In this document: piece by piece, positions 20,997 to 31,122 of the stretch
Numbering within the stretch: position 1 is the first letter of the stretch
How the letters are laid out: the number at the start of each line of letters is the position of its first letter
Assembly (NCBI RefSeq): GCF_008705135.1
Contig: NZ_CP023694.1
Coordinates: 1,798,001-1,862,000 of the forward strand
DNA from: Streptomyces coeruleorubidus
Lineage (GTDB): Bacteria; Actinomycetota; Actinomycetes; Streptomycetales; Streptomycetaceae
Direction of reading: 5' to 3'
DNA: 64,000 nt
Notes under the pieces: generated by a model
The model's input: the letters and a program-made list of their open reading frames with translations, nothing else
Told to the model about the DNA's origin: nothing
The model's database searches: none
Position numbers and translations under genes: made by a program

Positions 20997-22763
20997 TCAG
21001 GCCTCCTTGGGGTCGACGGGGACGGCGGGACGGCGGGTGCGGCGCAGCGGTGGCTGGGCCCCCAGGCTCTTCGGGTCGAGGCCGGACCACTTGTGGCCGT
21101 TCGCGAAGAACGGGCGGCGGGCCATCAGCGTCAGCAGCGGCTTGGTGAAGAGGAACACGACGACCACGTCGAGCAGGGTGGTCAGGCCGAGCGTGAACGC
21201 GAAGCCCTGGACCTTGCCGACGGTGACGATGAAGAGCACCGCGGCGGCGAGGAACGACACGAAGTCGGAGACCAGGATGGTGCGCCGGGCACGCGGCCAG
21301 GCCCGCTCGACGGCGGGGCGCAGCGAGCGGCCCTCCCGGATCTCGTCGCGGACGCGTTCGAAGTACACGATGAACGAGTCCGCGGTGATGCCGATCGCGA
21401 CGATGGCACCGCACACGGCCGGCAGGTTCAGCGCGAAGCCGATGGTCGGGCCGAGCAGGGCCATGAGCGTGTACGTGAGCGCGGCGGACACCAGCAGCGA
21501 GAGGATCGCGATGAACGACAGGCCGCGGTAGTAGGCCAGCAGATAGATGACGACCAGCGCGAGACCGATCGCGCCTGCGATCAGGCCGGCGTTCAGCTGG
21601 TCACCGCCCAGCGCGGCGGTCACCGTGGTCATGCTGTCGACCTTGAAGGTCAGCGGCAGCGCACCGTACGACAGCATGTTGGAGAGGTCCTGGGCGGACT
21701 GCTGGGTGAAGTTGCCGGAGATCTCGGCGTTGCCGCCGGTCAGGGCCTGGCGCACGTACGGGTCGGAGACGACGTCACCGTCGAGGACGATCGCGAACTG
21801 GTTCTGCGGCGACTGGTTCTGCGCCAGCTTGCCGGTGACGTCCGCGAACTTCTTGGCGCCGCCGTCCGTGAAGTCCATCGTGACCGTCCAGCCCGCACCG
21901 GTCTGGGTGTTGAGGACGGCCTGGGCCTTGTCGACGTCCGTGCCGTCGACCTCGGCGGGGCCGAGGATGTACTTCTGCCACTGGCCCTGCGAGTTCTGGC
22001 CGCAGGCCAGCGTCGGGGCGGAGGCCTTGACGCCGTCGCCCACGGTGGAGCGGGTCTTCTCGTTGGTGCAGTCGAGCTTGGCGTACTGCTCCTGCAGCTT
22101 GCTCGCGTCGTCACCGGCCGTGCCGCCGGTCGCGGACGGGGAGGGGCTGGCCTTTCCCTTGTCCGAGGCGCTCGCGGACGGCGTCGCGTCGGCCTTCAGC
22201 GCGTCCGTGACCGCGCGGCCCTGGGTGCTCGGAGAGGCGGACGGGGAGGCGGAGCCCTTGTCGGTGGCCTCGGGCTTGTCGGTGGCCTTGCCGGACGGCT
22301 GGTCCGAGGGGCTTCCCGTGGGGCTCGGCGAGGGGCTCGCCGCGCCACCGCCGCCGGAGACCTCGGTGGCGATGACCGGGCGGAAGTAGAGCTTCGCGGT
22401 GGTGCCGACCTGCTTGCGGGCCTGCTCGGAGTTCGTGCCCTTGGGGATGTTGACGACGATGTTGTCGCGACCCTGCGTCTGGACCTCGGACTCCGAGACG
22501 CCCAGACCGTTGACACGGCGCTCCATGATGGAGACGGCCGTGTCCATGTTGGTCTTGTTGATCGCCGCCTCGTTGCCGGCCTCGGGCACTGCGCGGAGCG
22601 TGATGCTCGTGCCGCCGGCCAGGTCGATGCCGAGACGCGGGGTGGTGTGCCCCGAGGCGAACATCCCACCGGTGAGCGCCGCGATGGCGATCAGGATCAG
22701 GGCCAGCGAGCGCCCCGGCTTGCTCTGGGCGCTCGCGCTCCGGCCCTTTTTAGGTGTGGCCAC
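20997..22763 (-). CDS. secD: Protein translocase subunit SecD
   Basis: Larger export-motor partner of SecF. 588 residues: N-terminal helix, the conserved GIDLAGGTSITLRA, a long external domain and six C-terminal helices with CGAIVAIGITADSFIVYFERVRDEIREG and TTLLDVVVVFLFTKPLLTL. The external domain contains an unusual Pro/Ser/Thr-rich insertion of roughly 80 residues, then a stretch with two cysteines (KLDCTNEKT, LACGQN). ATG at 22763, 132 bases after the yajC stop. Confidence 0.96.
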   Translation of the reverse strand: MATPKKGRSASAQSKPGRSLALILIAIAALTGGMFASGHTTPRLGIDLAGGTSITLRAVPEAGNEAAINKTNMDTAVSIMERRVNGLGVSESEVQTQGRDNIVVNIPKGTNSEQARKQVGTTAKLYFRPVIATEVSGGGGAASPSPSPTGSPSDQPSGKATDKPEATDKGSASPSASPSTQGRAVTDALKADATPSASASDKGKASPSPSATGGTAGDDASKLQEQYAKLDCTNEKTRSTVGDGVKASAPTLACGQNSQGQWQKYILGPAEVDGTDVDKAQAVLNTQTGAGWTVTMDFTDGGAKKFADVTGKLAQNQSPQNQFAIVLDGDVVSDPYVRQALTGGNAEISGNFTQQSAQDLSNMLSYGALPLTFKVDSMTTVTAALGGDQLNAGLIAGAIGLALVVIYLLAYYRGLSFIAILSLLVSAALTYTLMALLGPTIGFALNLPAVCGAIVAIGITADSFIVYFERVRDEIREGRSLRPAVERAWPRARRTILVSDFVSFLAAAVLFIVTVGKVQGFAFTLGLTTLLDVVVVFLFTKPLLTLMARRPFFANGHKWSGLDPKSLGAQPPLRRTRRPAVPVDPKEA

Positions 22764-22895
22764 CTTCTCGTACTCCCTCTCGGGCCGCCTCGCTCCGGAT
22801 CGGCGGACGGGCGGCCATCACATGGTGTCGGGACTCCGTGCGAGCCGGTCGTGTCCCGGGATGCGCGGGCCGGGCCCGTGCACCCCGGGACGCGA

Positions 22896-23393
22896 CTACT
22901 TCGCCTCGGAGTCGCCGTCGGTCTTCTTCGGCTCTTCGTCCGTCTTCGCCTCGCCGGCCGGGGCGTCGTCGGCCGGCTCCTCGGCCGCGTCCTTCTTGCC
23001 GAGGTCGACGGCCTTGTCGTCAGCGGTGGCGTCGGCGGCGGAGTCGCCGGTCTCGGTGAGGGAGGAGGCGTCGTCCGGGACGATGTCGGCGTCGGACTTC
23101 AGGTCGTGCTCGACGCCGTGGACGATGCGGTTGTACTCGTCGTCGGTGAGGACGGCGCCGATGGAGTTCTTGGCGAAGAGGAGCTCGACGCCCGGACCGG
23201 CGTCGACGAGGACGGTGTCCTCGTTGACCTCCTTGACCGTGGCGTACATGCCCCCGATGGTGCGGACACCGCTGCCGGGCTGCATTTGGTTCCGCATCTC
23301 CACGGCCTGCTGCTGCTTCTTCTTGGCCGACCGGGTCATCAGGAACATGGCCCCGATGAGCACGATGAACGGGAGGAGGGTCAGGAGACTCAC
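22896..23393 (-). CDS. yajC: Preprotein translocase subunit YajC
   Basis: Small accessory subunit of SecDF. 165 residues: N-terminal membrane helix (LLTLLPFIVLIGAMFLMTR), the KKKQQQAVEMRNQMQPG segment and VRTIGGMYATVKEV, then a long acidic Ala/Asp/Glu tail of about 60 residues. The tail is extended relative to E. coli YajC, as usual in Streptomyces. Position yajC-secD-secF supports the call. Start 23393. Confidence 0.94.
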   Translation of the reverse strand: MSLLTLLPFIVLIGAMFLMTRSAKKKQQQAVEMRNQMQPGSGVRTIGGMYATVKEVNEDTVLVDAGPGVELLFAKNSIGAVLTDDEYNRIVHGVEHDLKSDADIVPDDASSLTETGDSAADATADDKAVDLGKKDAAEEPADDAPAGEAKTDEEPKKTDGDSEAK

Positions 23394-23578
23394 GGGTCGG
23401 TACTTCCTTCACACGACCGCGCTGTGAGCGGCCAGATGGTTGGGGGTGTGTACGCCGCCGACAAAGGCGGCATCGGCGGAGTCTAAGCGAGTCCGCGCGC
23501 ATGGAACAACGCTCAGCATGGCACCGGGGTTCCTGCTCCGGCCACTGGCCTCGCCGTCCCGGAGCCGTAACGGCGCCG

Positions 23579-24649
23579 TCACGCCCCGAACAGGTCCTGT
23601 TGTCCGTTTCCGGCGGTCTGGGAGCGGGGCGGGGTGAGGCCGAGATGCGCCCATGCGGCGGGGGTGGCGACCCGGCCGCGCGGAGTGCGGGCCAGGAGTC
23701 CCTCCCGGACCAGGAAGGGCTCGGCGACCTCTTCCACGGTCTCACGCTCCTCCCCCACCGCGACCGCGAGCGTGGACAGGCCGACGGGGCCGCCGCCGAA
23801 CAGCTTGAGCAAGGCCTCCAGTACGCCACGGTCGAGGCGGTCGAGGCCGCGAGCGTCCACCTCGTAGACGGCGAGGGCGGCCTCGGCGATGTCCCTGGTG
23901 ATCAGCCCGTCGGCCTTGACCTGCGCGTAGTCCCGGACGCGGCGCAAGAGGCGGTTGGCGATGCGGGGCGTGCCGCGGGAACGGCCGGCGATCTCGGCGG
24001 CGCCGTCCGGTTCGATCTCGACTTCGAGGAGGTTCGCGGAGCGGTGGATGACCCGCTCCAGTTCGGCCGGTTCGTAGAACTCCATGTGGGCGGTGAAGCC
24101 GAAGCGGTCGCGCAGCGGGGGCGGCAGCAGGCCCGCGCGCGTGGTGGCGCCGACCAGGGTGAAGGGGGGCAGCTCCAGCGGGATGGCGGTGGCGCCCGGG
24201 CCCTTGCCGACGATGACGTCGACGCGGAAGTCCTCCATCGCCATGTACAGCATCTCCTCGGCGGGCCGGGACATGCGGTGGATCTCGTCGAGGAAGAGGA
24301 CCTCGCCCTCCTGGAGGGAGGAGAGGATCGCGGCCAGGTCGCCGGCGTGCTGGATGGCGGGGCCCGACGTGATGCGGATGGGTGCGCCCATCTCGGCCGC
24401 GATGATCATCGACAGGGTGGTCTTGCCGAGGCCGGGGGCGCCGGAGAGCAGTACGTGGTCGGCGGTGGCGCCCCGCGCGCGTGCGGCGCGCAGGACGAGG
24501 TCGAGCTGCTCGCGGACCTTCTCCTGGCCGATGAACTCGCCCAGGTCCTTGGGGCGCAGGGCGGCCTCGACGGCCTGGTCCTCACGGTCGGCGACGGAGT
24601 CCACCAGCCGCTCGGCGGCATCGGCGTCGGTCGTGTCGTCCCAGTTCAT
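23579..24649 (-). CDS. ruvB: Holliday junction branch-migration ATPase RuvB
   Basis: AAA+ motor that drives branch migration with RuvA. 356 residues with Walker [12 protein letters not shown], Walker [11 protein letters not shown], sensor [20 protein letters not shown], and the C-terminal winged helix ([20 protein letters not shown]). ATG at 24649, 28 bases after the ruvA stop. Part of yebC-ruvC-ruvA-ruvB. Confidence 0.97.
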   Translation of the reverse strand: MNWDDTTDADAAERLVDSVADREDQAVEAALRPKDLGEFIGQEKVREQLDLVLRAARARGATADHVLLSGAPGLGKTTLSMIIAAEMGAPIRITSGPAIQHAGDLAAILSSLQEGEVLFLDEIHRMSRPAEEMLYMAMEDFRVDVIVGKGPGATAIPLELPPFTLVGATTRAGLLPPPLRDRFGFTAHMEFYEPAELERVIHRSANLLEVEIEPDGAAEIAGRSRGTPRIANRLLRRVRDYAQVKADGLITRDIAEAALAVYEVDARGLDRLDRGVLEALLKLFGGGPVGLSTLAVAVGEERETVEEVAEPFLVREGLLARTPRGRVATPAAWAHLGLTPPRSQTAGNGQQDLFGA

Positions 24650-24677
24650 GGAGTGTGCCTCGGAATCTCGGTACGGG

Positions 24678-25283
24678 CTATCGGGCGCGGTTCAGGCTCT
24701 GCAGGGCCGCCTTCAGCAGCTGGCCCACCTGGGGCGTGCCCTCGGCGGCCTCGGCCTGCGGAGCCACGGCGGTCACCGCCTCGTCGGCCTCCCGGGTCGC
24801 GTACCCGAGGCCGATCAGGGCCGCGTGCAGCTGGTCGCGCCAGCCGCTGCTGACCGGCGCGCCGACCGCGGGTGCGCCGACCGGCCCGCCGAGCCGGTCC
24901 TTCAGCTCCAGGAGCAGCTTCTGGGCGCCCTTCTTGCCGATGCCGGGGACGGCCGTGAGGGCTTTCTCGTCGGCGGTGGAGACGGCCCGGCGCAGGGCGT
25001 CCGGGCTGTGCACGGCGAGCATGGCCTGGGCCAGCCGGGGACCGACACCGCTGGCCGTCTGGAGCAGCTCGAAGACCTGCCGCTCGTCGTCGTCCGCGAA
25101 GCCGTACAGGGTGAGCGAGTCCTCGCGCACGACCAGGGACGTGTGCAGCTTGGCGGACTGGCCCATGCGGAGCGTGGACAGCGTGTTCGGCGTGCACTGG
25201 ACGGCCATGCCGACGCCGCCGACCTCGACGACCGCGGCGTCGGGGGCGAGCGCGGCGACCGTGCCGCTGACGAAGGCGATCAT
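24678..25283 (-). CDS. ruvA: Holliday junction DNA helicase subunit RuvA
   Basis: Tetrameric junction-binding protein. 201 residues: N-terminal OB fold starting [20 protein letters not shown], helix-hairpin-helix repeats around [16 protein letters not shown] and [19 protein letters not shown], and a C-terminal domain III ([16 protein letters not shown]). The start is ATG at 25283, overlapping the ruvC stop by 4 bases (ATGA). Confidence 0.96.
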   Translation of the reverse strand: MIAFVSGTVAALAPDAAVVEVGGVGMAVQCTPNTLSTLRMGQSAKLHTSLVVREDSLTLYGFADDDERQVFELLQTASGVGPRLAQAMLAVHSPDALRRAVSTADEKALTAVPGIGKKGAQKLLLELKDRLGGPVGAPAVGAPVSSGWRDQLHAALIGLGYATREADEAVTAVAPQAEAAEGTPQVGQLLKAALQSLNRAR

Positions 25284-25810
25284 GCCGTACGGCCTTTCGA
25301 TGTGTGCAGGGCGACGGCCTGCTGGAGTCGGTTGTGCGCGGGGGCGCGCCAGATGTGGCAGATGGCGAGGGCGAGGGCGTCGGCCGCGTCGGCGGGTTTG
25401 GGCGGTGCGCCGAGCCGCAGCAGGCGGGTCACCATCGCGCCCACCTGGGCCTTGTCGGCCCGGCCGCTGCCGGTGACGGCGGCCTTGACCTCGCTCGGGG
25501 TGTGCAGGGCGACGGGGATGCCGCGGCGGGCGGCACAGAGCATGGCGACGGCGCTGGCCTGGGCGGTGCCCATCACCGTACGGACGTTGTGCTGGCTGAA
25601 GACGCGCTCCACGGCGACGAATTCCGGCCGGTGCTCGTCCAGCCACTGCTCGATGCCCCGCTCGATGGCGACCAGGCGGTGGCCGAGGTCCGCGTCGGCG
25701 GGGGTCCGGACGACGCCGACACCGATCATGGTGAGCGGCCGTCCGGCGACGCCCTCGACCACGCCCACACCACACCGGGTCAGTCCCGGGTCCACCCCCA
25801 GTACGCGCAC
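25280..25810 (-). CDS. ruvC: Crossover junction endodeoxyribonuclease RuvC
   Basis: Resolves Holliday junctions. 176 residues with catalytic acidic residues in [12 protein letters not shown] (Asp), [14 protein letters not shown] (Glu) and the C-terminal [15 protein letters not shown] (Asp). The start is GTG at 25810 behind GGGAGGG. It is translationally coupled to ruvA. Confidence 0.96.
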   Translation of the reverse strand: MRVLGVDPGLTRCGVGVVEGVAGRPLTMIGVGVVRTPADADLGHRLVAIERGIEQWLDEHRPEFVAVERVFSQHNVRTVMGTAQASAVAMLCAARRGIPVALHTPSEVKAAVTGSGRADKAQVGAMVTRLLRLGAPPKPADAADALALAICHIWRAPAHNRLQQAVALHTSKGRTA

Positions 25811-25867
25811 GCGCCCTCCCTCTCGCTCACCTGTTTGTGCAGGCTATCGGGTGCCACCGACAACGCG

Positions 25868-25899
25868 ACGGGCCGACGGGGTGTGTCCCGTCGGCCCGT
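25868..25899 (-). terminator. Terminator between yebC and ruvC
   Basis: A perfect 13-bp stem, ACGGGCCGACGGG against CCCGTCGGCCCGT, with a GTGTGT loop. It lies 26 bases after the yebC stop on the minus strand, so ruvCAB probably needs its own promoter or read-through. Confidence 0.7.
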
Positions 25900-25924
25900 T
25901 GGTCCTGCGGAGCTCGCGGCGGAG

Positions 25925-26677
25925 TTACGCGCCGACCTTCTCCATGACCTCGTCGCTGACGTCGAAGTTGGCGAAGACGTTCTGCACGTCGTCGCTGTCC
26001 TCGAGCGCGTCGATCAGCTTGAAGATCTTCTTGGCGCCCTCCTCGTCCAGCTCGACCTGCATGGTCGGGACGAAGTTGGCGTCGGCGGAGTCGTAGTCGA
26101 TGCCCGCGTCCTGGAGGGCGGTGCGGACCGCGACCAGGTCGGTGGCCTCGCTGATGACCTCGAAGGTCTCGCCGAGGTCGTTGACCTCCTCGGCGCCCGC
26201 GTCGAGCACGGCGCCCAGCACGTCGTCCTCGGTCAGCTCGCCCTTGGGGACGATCACGACGCCCTTGCGGTTGAACAGGTACGACACCGAGCCCGGGTCG
26301 GCCATGGAGCCGCCGTTGCGGGTCATGGCGACGCGGACCTCGGAGGCGGCGCGGTTGCGGTTGTCGGTGAGGCACTCGATGAGCACCGCGACACCGTTCG
26401 GGCCGTAGCCCTCGTACATGATCGTCTCGTAGTCGGCGCCGCCGGCCTCCAGGCCCGCGCCGCGCTTGACCGCGGAGTCGATGTTCTTGTTGGGGACCGA
26501 CGACTTCTTGGCCTTCTGGATGGCGTCGTAGAGCGTCGGGTTGCCATCGATGTCAGCGCCGCCCATCCGCGCCGCGACCTCGATGTTCTTGATCAGCTTC
26601 GCGAAGAGCTTGCCGCGCTTGGCATCGATGACGGCCTTCTTGTGCTTCGTCGTGGCCCATTTAGAGTGGCCGGACAT
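25925..26677 (-). CDS. yebC: YebC/PmpR family protein
   Basis: 250 residues beginning [28 protein letters not shown], the family hallmark, with [21 protein letters not shown] and GVVIVPKG. Members are described as DNA-binding regulators and, more recently, as factors helping ribosomes through difficult sequences. The position next to ruvCAB is widely conserved. ATG at 26677. Confidence 0.95.
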   Translation of the reverse strand: MSGHSKWATTKHKKAVIDAKRGKLFAKLIKNIEVAARMGGADIDGNPTLYDAIQKAKKSSVPNKNIDSAVKRGAGLEAGGADYETIMYEGYGPNGVAVLIECLTDNRNRAASEVRVAMTRNGGSMADPGSVSYLFNRKGVVIVPKGELTEDDVLGAVLDAGAEEVNDLGETFEVISEATDLVAVRTALQDAGIDYDSADANFVPTMQVELDEEGAKKIFKLIDALEDSDDVQNVFANFDVSDEVMEKVGA

Positions 26678-26725
26678 CTGCCTGTCTCCTTCGCGTAACC
26701 CATCTCAGCAACGAACGCAGGAATC

Positions 26726-27334
26726 CTACAAGGACTCGGCCGTCCGGTTGGCGCGCACCATGTCGACGAACAGGGCGTGCACGCGGTGGTCGCCGGTCAG
26801 TTCCGGGTGGAAGGACGTGGCCAGAGCGTTGTCCTGACGGACCGCGACGATGTGGCCGTCGTGCTCGGCGAGCACCTCGGCCCGGGCGCCGACGGACTCG
26901 ACCCAGGGGGCGCGGATGAAGACGCCCTCCACCGGGTCGCCCTCGACGCCCCTGACGTCGACGGCGGCCTCGAAGGACTCGTTCTGCCGGCCGAAGGCGT
27001 TGCGGCGCACGATCATGTCGATGCCGCCGACGGTCTCCTGGCCCGAGCGCGGGTCGAGGATCTTGTCGGCGAGCATGATCATGCCGGCGCAGGTGCCGTA
27101 GACGGGCATGCCGTCCCGCACACGCGCGCGGAGCGGGTCCATCACCCCGAACAGGACGGCCAGCTTGGAGATGGTGGTGGACTCGCCGCCGGGGATGACG
27201 AGGCCGTCCACCTCGGCGAGCTCTTCGGGGCGCCGCACCGGCCTGGCCACGGCATCGGCCGCGGCCAGGGCGACGAGGTGCTCGCGTACGTCGCCCTGGA
27301 GGGCCAGGACGCCGATCACAGGTGCTTCACTCAT
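26726..27334 (-). CDS. pdxT: Pyridoxal 5'-phosphate synthase glutaminase subunit PdxT
   Basis: Releases ammonia from glutamine for PdxS. 202 residues with [26 protein letters not shown], the nucleophile Cys in [13 protein letters not shown] and the His-Glu pair in [17 protein letters not shown] at 27334, 5 bases after the pdxS stop, so the two subunits are made together. Confidence 0.96.
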   Translation of the reverse strand: MSEAPVIGVLALQGDVREHLVALAAADAVARPVRRPEELAEVDGLVIPGGESTTISKLAVLFGVMDPLRARVRDGMPVYGTCAGMIMLADKILDPRSGQETVGGIDMIVRRNAFGRQNESFEAAVDVRGVEGDPVEGVFIRAPWVESVGARAEVLAEHDGHIVAVRQDNALATSFHPELTGDHRVHALFVDMVRANRTAESL

Positions 27335-27339
27335 GGGTG

Positions 27340-28251
27340 TTACCAGCCGCGGTTGGCGTAGCGCTCGGTCTCGGGCAGCGTGTCGCAGTTGATGCCGACC
27401 ATGGCCTCGCCGAGGTTGCGGGACGCGTCGGCGATGATCTTCGGGTCGTCGTAGAAGGTGGTGGCCTTCACGATGGCGGCGGCGCGCTTGGCCGGGTCGC
27501 CGGACTTGAAGATGCCGGAGCCGACGAAGACGCCCTCGGCGCCGAGCTGGCGCATCAGGGCCGCGTCGGCCGGGGTGGCGACACCGCCGGCGGAGAACAG
27601 CACGACCGGCAGCTTGCCGAGCTCGGAGACCTCCTTGACGAGCTCGTAGGGGGCGCGCAGCTCCTTGGCGGCGGCGTACAGCTCGTTGTTGTCGAAGCCG
27701 CGCAGCTTGGCGATCTCGTTCTTGATCTGGCGCAGGTGGCGGACCGCCTCGACGACGTTGCCGGTGCCGGCCTCGCCCTTGGAGCGGATCATCGCGGCGC
27801 CCTCGGCGATGCGGCGCAGGGCCTCGCCCAGGTTGGTGGCGCCACAGACGAACGGCGTGGTGAAGGCCCACTTGTCGGAGTGGTTGACCTCGTCGGCCGG
27901 GGTGAGGACCTCGGACTCGTCGATGTAGTCGACGCCGAGGGACTGCAGCACCTGGGCCTCGACGAAGTGGCCGATGCGGGACTTGGCCATGACCGGGATC
28001 GAGACGGCGTCGATGATGCCCTCGATCATGTCCGGGTCGGACATGCGGGCCACGCCTCCGTCCTTGCGGATGTCGGCCGGGACCCGCTCCAGGGCCATGA
28101 CGGCGACGGCGCCCGCGTCCTCGGCGATCTTCGCCTGCTCCGGCGTGACGACGTCCATGATGACGCCGCCCTTGAGCTGCTCGGCCATACCGCGCTTCAC
28201 ACGGGCGGTGCCGGTCTCGGGGGCCTGGGAGTTGGGGGACGTGGTGGACAC
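27340..28251 (-). CDS. pdxS: Pyridoxal 5'-phosphate synthase lyase subunit PdxS
   Basis: Builds PLP from ribose 5-phosphate, glyceraldehyde 3-phosphate and ammonia. 303 residues: [17 protein letters not shown], the lysine region [17 protein letters not shown], and [17 protein letters not shown]. The start is GTG at 28251 (VSTTSPNSQ), with GAGG 7 bases upstream; the longer open frame to 28503 carries no family sequence. Confidence 0.96.
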   Translation of the reverse strand: MSTTSPNSQAPETGTARVKRGMAEQLKGGVIMDVVTPEQAKIAEDAGAVAVMALERVPADIRKDGGVARMSDPDMIEGIIDAVSIPVMAKSRIGHFVEAQVLQSLGVDYIDESEVLTPADEVNHSDKWAFTTPFVCGATNLGEALRRIAEGAAMIRSKGEAGTGNVVEAVRHLRQIKNEIAKLRGFDNNELYAAAKELRAPYELVKEVSELGKLPVVLFSAGGVATPADAALMRQLGAEGVFVGSGIFKSGDPAKRAAAIVKATTFYDDPKIIADASRNLGEAMVGINCDTLPETERYANRGW

Positions 28252-28384
28252 GGGTGACCTCGCTACGGAAAGGGGAATCCAGCAGCACTGAGGAAACGCG
28301 AGGGGACCAGGCCACTGCAAGGGCCAATGGGAACGCTGTGGATCCTTTTCCGGCGGACGGCCGGGGAACGGCGCGTGAACGGGC

Positions 28385-28927
28385 TCAGGCGGCCCGGTCC
28401 GCCAGGGCCGCCGGAGGCTCGTCGTCCATTTCGAAGGCCATGGGGAACGGGGCGTGGCCCGCCAGGCGGAACCAGCGGACCTTGCGGTGCCGGCGCAGGG
28501 CACGGGCGGCGCGTACGGCGTCGTTGTGGAAGCGGCGGGCCATCGGGACGCGCCGCACCGCCTGTGCGAGCTCCTCGGCGGCCTCCTCGCCTCCGGGCGC
28601 CTCCCGCACCGCCTCCACCTGCTGGATCTCCCCGAAGACGGCCCGCAAGGCCTGGCTCAGCTCGCTCTCGGCGACCTCCCGCTGCTCCTCCACCGCCTGA
28701 CGGGCGGCGTGCGCGGCCTCGTAGAGCACGATCGAGGCGGCCGGATCCAGGACCCCCGCCGTCGCCAGTTCCTGCGCGACCGAGGCCCGGCGCAGCAACT
28801 GCGCGTCCAGGGCGGCCCGGGCGGCGTCGATACGGGCGTGGAGACGGTCGAGACGGCCGGCGGTCCAGCTCAGATAGAGCCCGACCGCGACCAGGGCCAC
28901 GGCGATCCAGATGAAAGTGGTGGTCAC
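28385..28927 (-). CDS. LemA-like membrane protein
   Basis: About 180 residues: N-terminal membrane helix ([17 protein letters not shown]), then a long helical region with [31 protein letters not shown], resembling the LemA fold. The C terminus has paired Arg and a [15 protein letters not shown] motif. Function unknown. The start is probably GTG at 28927; TTG at 28936 is possible and neither has a clear ribosome binding site. It lies between pdxS and the PimA-like gene on the same strand. Confidence 0.78.
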   Translation of the reverse strand: MTTTFIWIAVALVAVGLYLSWTAGRLDRLHARIDAARAALDAQLLRRASVAQELATAGVLDPAASIVLYEAAHAARQAVEEQREVAESELSQALRAVFGEIQQVEAVREAPGGEEAAEELAQAVRRVPMARRFHNDAVRAARALRRHRKVRWFRLAGHAPFPMAFEMDDEPPAALADRAA

Positions 28928-29053
28928 GGGCGGCAAGGCTAGCGGCCCGGCCGGGCCGAGGGTTCACCCCGCCCGCCCGGCGGTCGGCTCCGCACCGGCG
29001 CACGCCGGCCGGGCCGCCCTTCGGCATGGCCTGGAACGGCCTGCCGCCCGGTG

Positions 29054-30217
29054 TCAGTCCCGGGCGAACCCCAGCCTGGCCCACAACCCGGTCACCCGCT
29101 CGTCCTCCGCGACCGCCGCCGCGCCCGCCGTCACCGTCTCGTAGACGGACAGGATGTCCGCGCCGACGGTCGACCAGTCGAAGCGCCGCACATGGGCGCT
29201 GCCCCGCTCGCGCAGTTCCGCGCGCCGGTCCGGGTCGTCCAGCAGGCGTACGGCCGCGTCGGCCAGGGCGTCGGCGTCCTCGTTGGGGAACAGTTCGCCG
29301 GCCTCGCCCCGGTCCAGGACCTGGGCGAAGGCGTCCAGGTCGGCGGCGAGGACGGGGGCTCCGGCGGACATGGCCTCGACCAGGATGATCCCGAAGCTCT
29401 CGCCGCCGGTGTTGGGCGCGACGTACAGGTCGACGCTGCGCAGGAAGCGGGCCTTGTCCTCGTCGCTGACCATGCCGAGGAACTCGACGCGGGAGCGCAG
29501 CTCGGCGGGCAGTGACTCCACCGCCTCCTCCTCGTCACCGCGCCCGGCGACCAGCAGCCGGGTCTGCGGACGGGCGGCGAGGATCTTCGGCAGCGCCTTC
29601 ATCAGCACCGGCAGGCCCTTGCGGGGCTCGTCGATGCGCCCTATGAAGCCGATCGTGTCCCCCTGCCACTCGGCCTTGGGCTCGGCCGTGGCGAAGAAGT
29701 CGACGTCGACGCCGTTCGGGATCACCACCGCGTCCCCGCCGAGGTGCTCCACCAGCGTGCGGCGGGCGTACTCGCTCACCGCGATCCGCGCGCTGATCTT
29801 CTCCAGGGCGGCCTGGAGGATCGCGTACGCGGCGATCATCGCGCGGGAGCGCGGGTTGGACGTGTGGAACGTGGCGACGATCGGTCCCTGGGCCGCCCAG
29901 CAGGTCAGCAGGCCCAGCGAAGGCGAGGTCGGCTCGTGGATGTGGATCACGTCGAACGCGCCGTCGTGCAGCCAGCGGCGCACCCGGGCGGCGCTCAGGA
30001 AACCGAAGTTGAGCCGGGCCACCGAGCCGTTGTACGGCACCGGCACCGCGCGCCCCGCCGAGACGACGTACGGCGGGAGCGGGGTGTCGTCGTCGGCCGG
30101 GGCGAGGACGGACACCTGGTGGCCGAGGCGGAGGAAGTACTCGGCCAGGTCCCGGATGTGGAACTGGACGCCGCCCGGTACGTCCCAGGAGTACGGGCAG
30201 ACGATGCCGATCCTCAC
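29054..30217 (-). CDS. pimA: PimA-like phosphatidylinositol alpha-mannosyltransferase
   Basis: GT4-family enzyme expected to add the first mannose from GDP-mannose to phosphatidylinositol. 387 residues with the GT-B acceptor-side motif PGGVQFHIRDLAEYF, HIHEPTSPSLGLL, donor-site FIGRIDEPRKGLPVL and the EX7E block ESFGIILVEAMSAGAPVLA. The start is GTG at 30217, overlapping the acyltransferase stop by 4 bases. The operon with PI-phosphate synthase and acyltransferase supports the PIM pathway. The symbol is by context and similarity. Confidence 0.88.
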   Translation of the reverse strand: MRIGIVCPYSWDVPGGVQFHIRDLAEYFLRLGHQVSVLAPADDDTPLPPYVVSAGRAVPVPYNGSVARLNFGFLSAARVRRWLHDGAFDVIHIHEPTSPSLGLLTCWAAQGPIVATFHTSNPRSRAMIAAYAILQAALEKISARIAVSEYARRTLVEHLGGDAVVIPNGVDVDFFATAEPKAEWQGDTIGFIGRIDEPRKGLPVLMKALPKILAARPQTRLLVAGRGDEEEAVESLPAELRSRVEFLGMVSDEDKARFLRSVDLYVAPNTGGESFGIILVEAMSAGAPVLAADLDAFAQVLDRGEAGELFPNEDADALADAAVRLLDDPDRRAELRERGSAHVRRFDWSTVGADILSVYETVTAGAAAVAEDERVTGLWARLGFARD

Positions 30218-31122
30218 GAGGTCCCCTTCGCAGGGTCGAGGTCCGCGAGCCACAAGCGCTGCAGCATGTGCCAGTCCTCCGGGTGGTCGGCGATCCCCGT
30301 GGCGAAGGCGTCGGCCAGCGCCTGTGTCATGACAGACGTCTTCTCGGCGCGCGTGCCTGACCCGGGCACCTCGACGGGCGGGTGGAGGCGGCCCCGCATC
30401 ACGGGCGAGTCGTCGTACCAGAGGGTGACCGGGAGCAGCAGGGCGCCCGTCTGCTGGGCGAGCAGGGCCGGTCCGGCCGGCATCCGGGCCGTGTCTCCGA
30501 AGAAGTCGACCTCGACGCCGGAGGCGGACAGGTCGCGGTCGGCGACCAGGCAGACCAGACCGCCGTCGCGCAGCCGCCGGGCCAGGGTGCCGAAGGCGGT
30601 GCCGCCGCTGTGCGGCAGGACCTCCATGCCGAGACCCTCGCGGTAGGCGACGAACCGGTCGTACAGGGTCTCCGGCTTCAGGCGCTCGGCGACCGTCGTG
30701 AACGGGATGCCGAGCTTCGTGGTGACCCAGGCGCCGGCGAGGTCCCAGTTGGCCAGGTGGGGCAGGGCGAGTATGACGCCCTTGCCGGCGGCCAGGCCCT
30801 CGGTCAGGTAGTGCAGGTCCTTGGCTTCGAAGCCGCCCTTGATCCGCTCCTCGCTCCAGGCGGGGAGACGGAAGGACTCCATCCAGTAGCGCAGGTACGA
30901 CCGCATGCCCGCGCGCGAGAGCTCGGCGAGGCGCTCGGGGCCCGCGCCGGGCACCACGCGCGCGTAGTTGCTCTCCAGCCGCTGTACGCCCTTGCCGCGC
31001 TGCTTCCAGGCGAGGTCGGCGATGGTGTGCCCGAGCCGTACGGCGACCGGCTCGGGGAGCTTCCTGACCGTGCTCCAGCCGAGGCCGTACAGCGCGTCCG
31101 TCAGCCGGTCCTGTGCGCTCAC
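30214..31122 (-). CDS. Phosphatidylinositol mannoside acyltransferase (LpxL/HtrB family)
   Basis: Adds a fatty acyl chain to the mannose of PIM on the inner face of the membrane. 302 residues with the HX4D catalytic motif in ALPHLANWDLAGAW, the second block YREGLGMEVLPHSGG and DRDLSASGVEVDFFG. The start is GTG at 31122, overlapping the upstream stop by 4 bases. Flanking lipid genes support the assignment over other LpxL relatives. Confidence 0.88.
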   Translation of the reverse strand: MSAQDRLTDALYGLGWSTVRKLPEPVAVRLGHTIADLAWKQRGKGVQRLESNYARVVPGAGPERLAELSRAGMRSYLRYWMESFRLPAWSEERIKGGFEAKDLHYLTEGLAAGKGVILALPHLANWDLAGAWVTTKLGIPFTTVAERLKPETLYDRFVAYREGLGMEVLPHSGGTAFGTLARRLRDGGLVCLVADRDLSASGVEVDFFGDTARMPAGPALLAQQTGALLLPVTLWYDDSPVMRGRLHPPVEVPGSGTRAEKTSVMTQALADAFATGIADHPEDWHMLQRLWLADLDPAKGTS

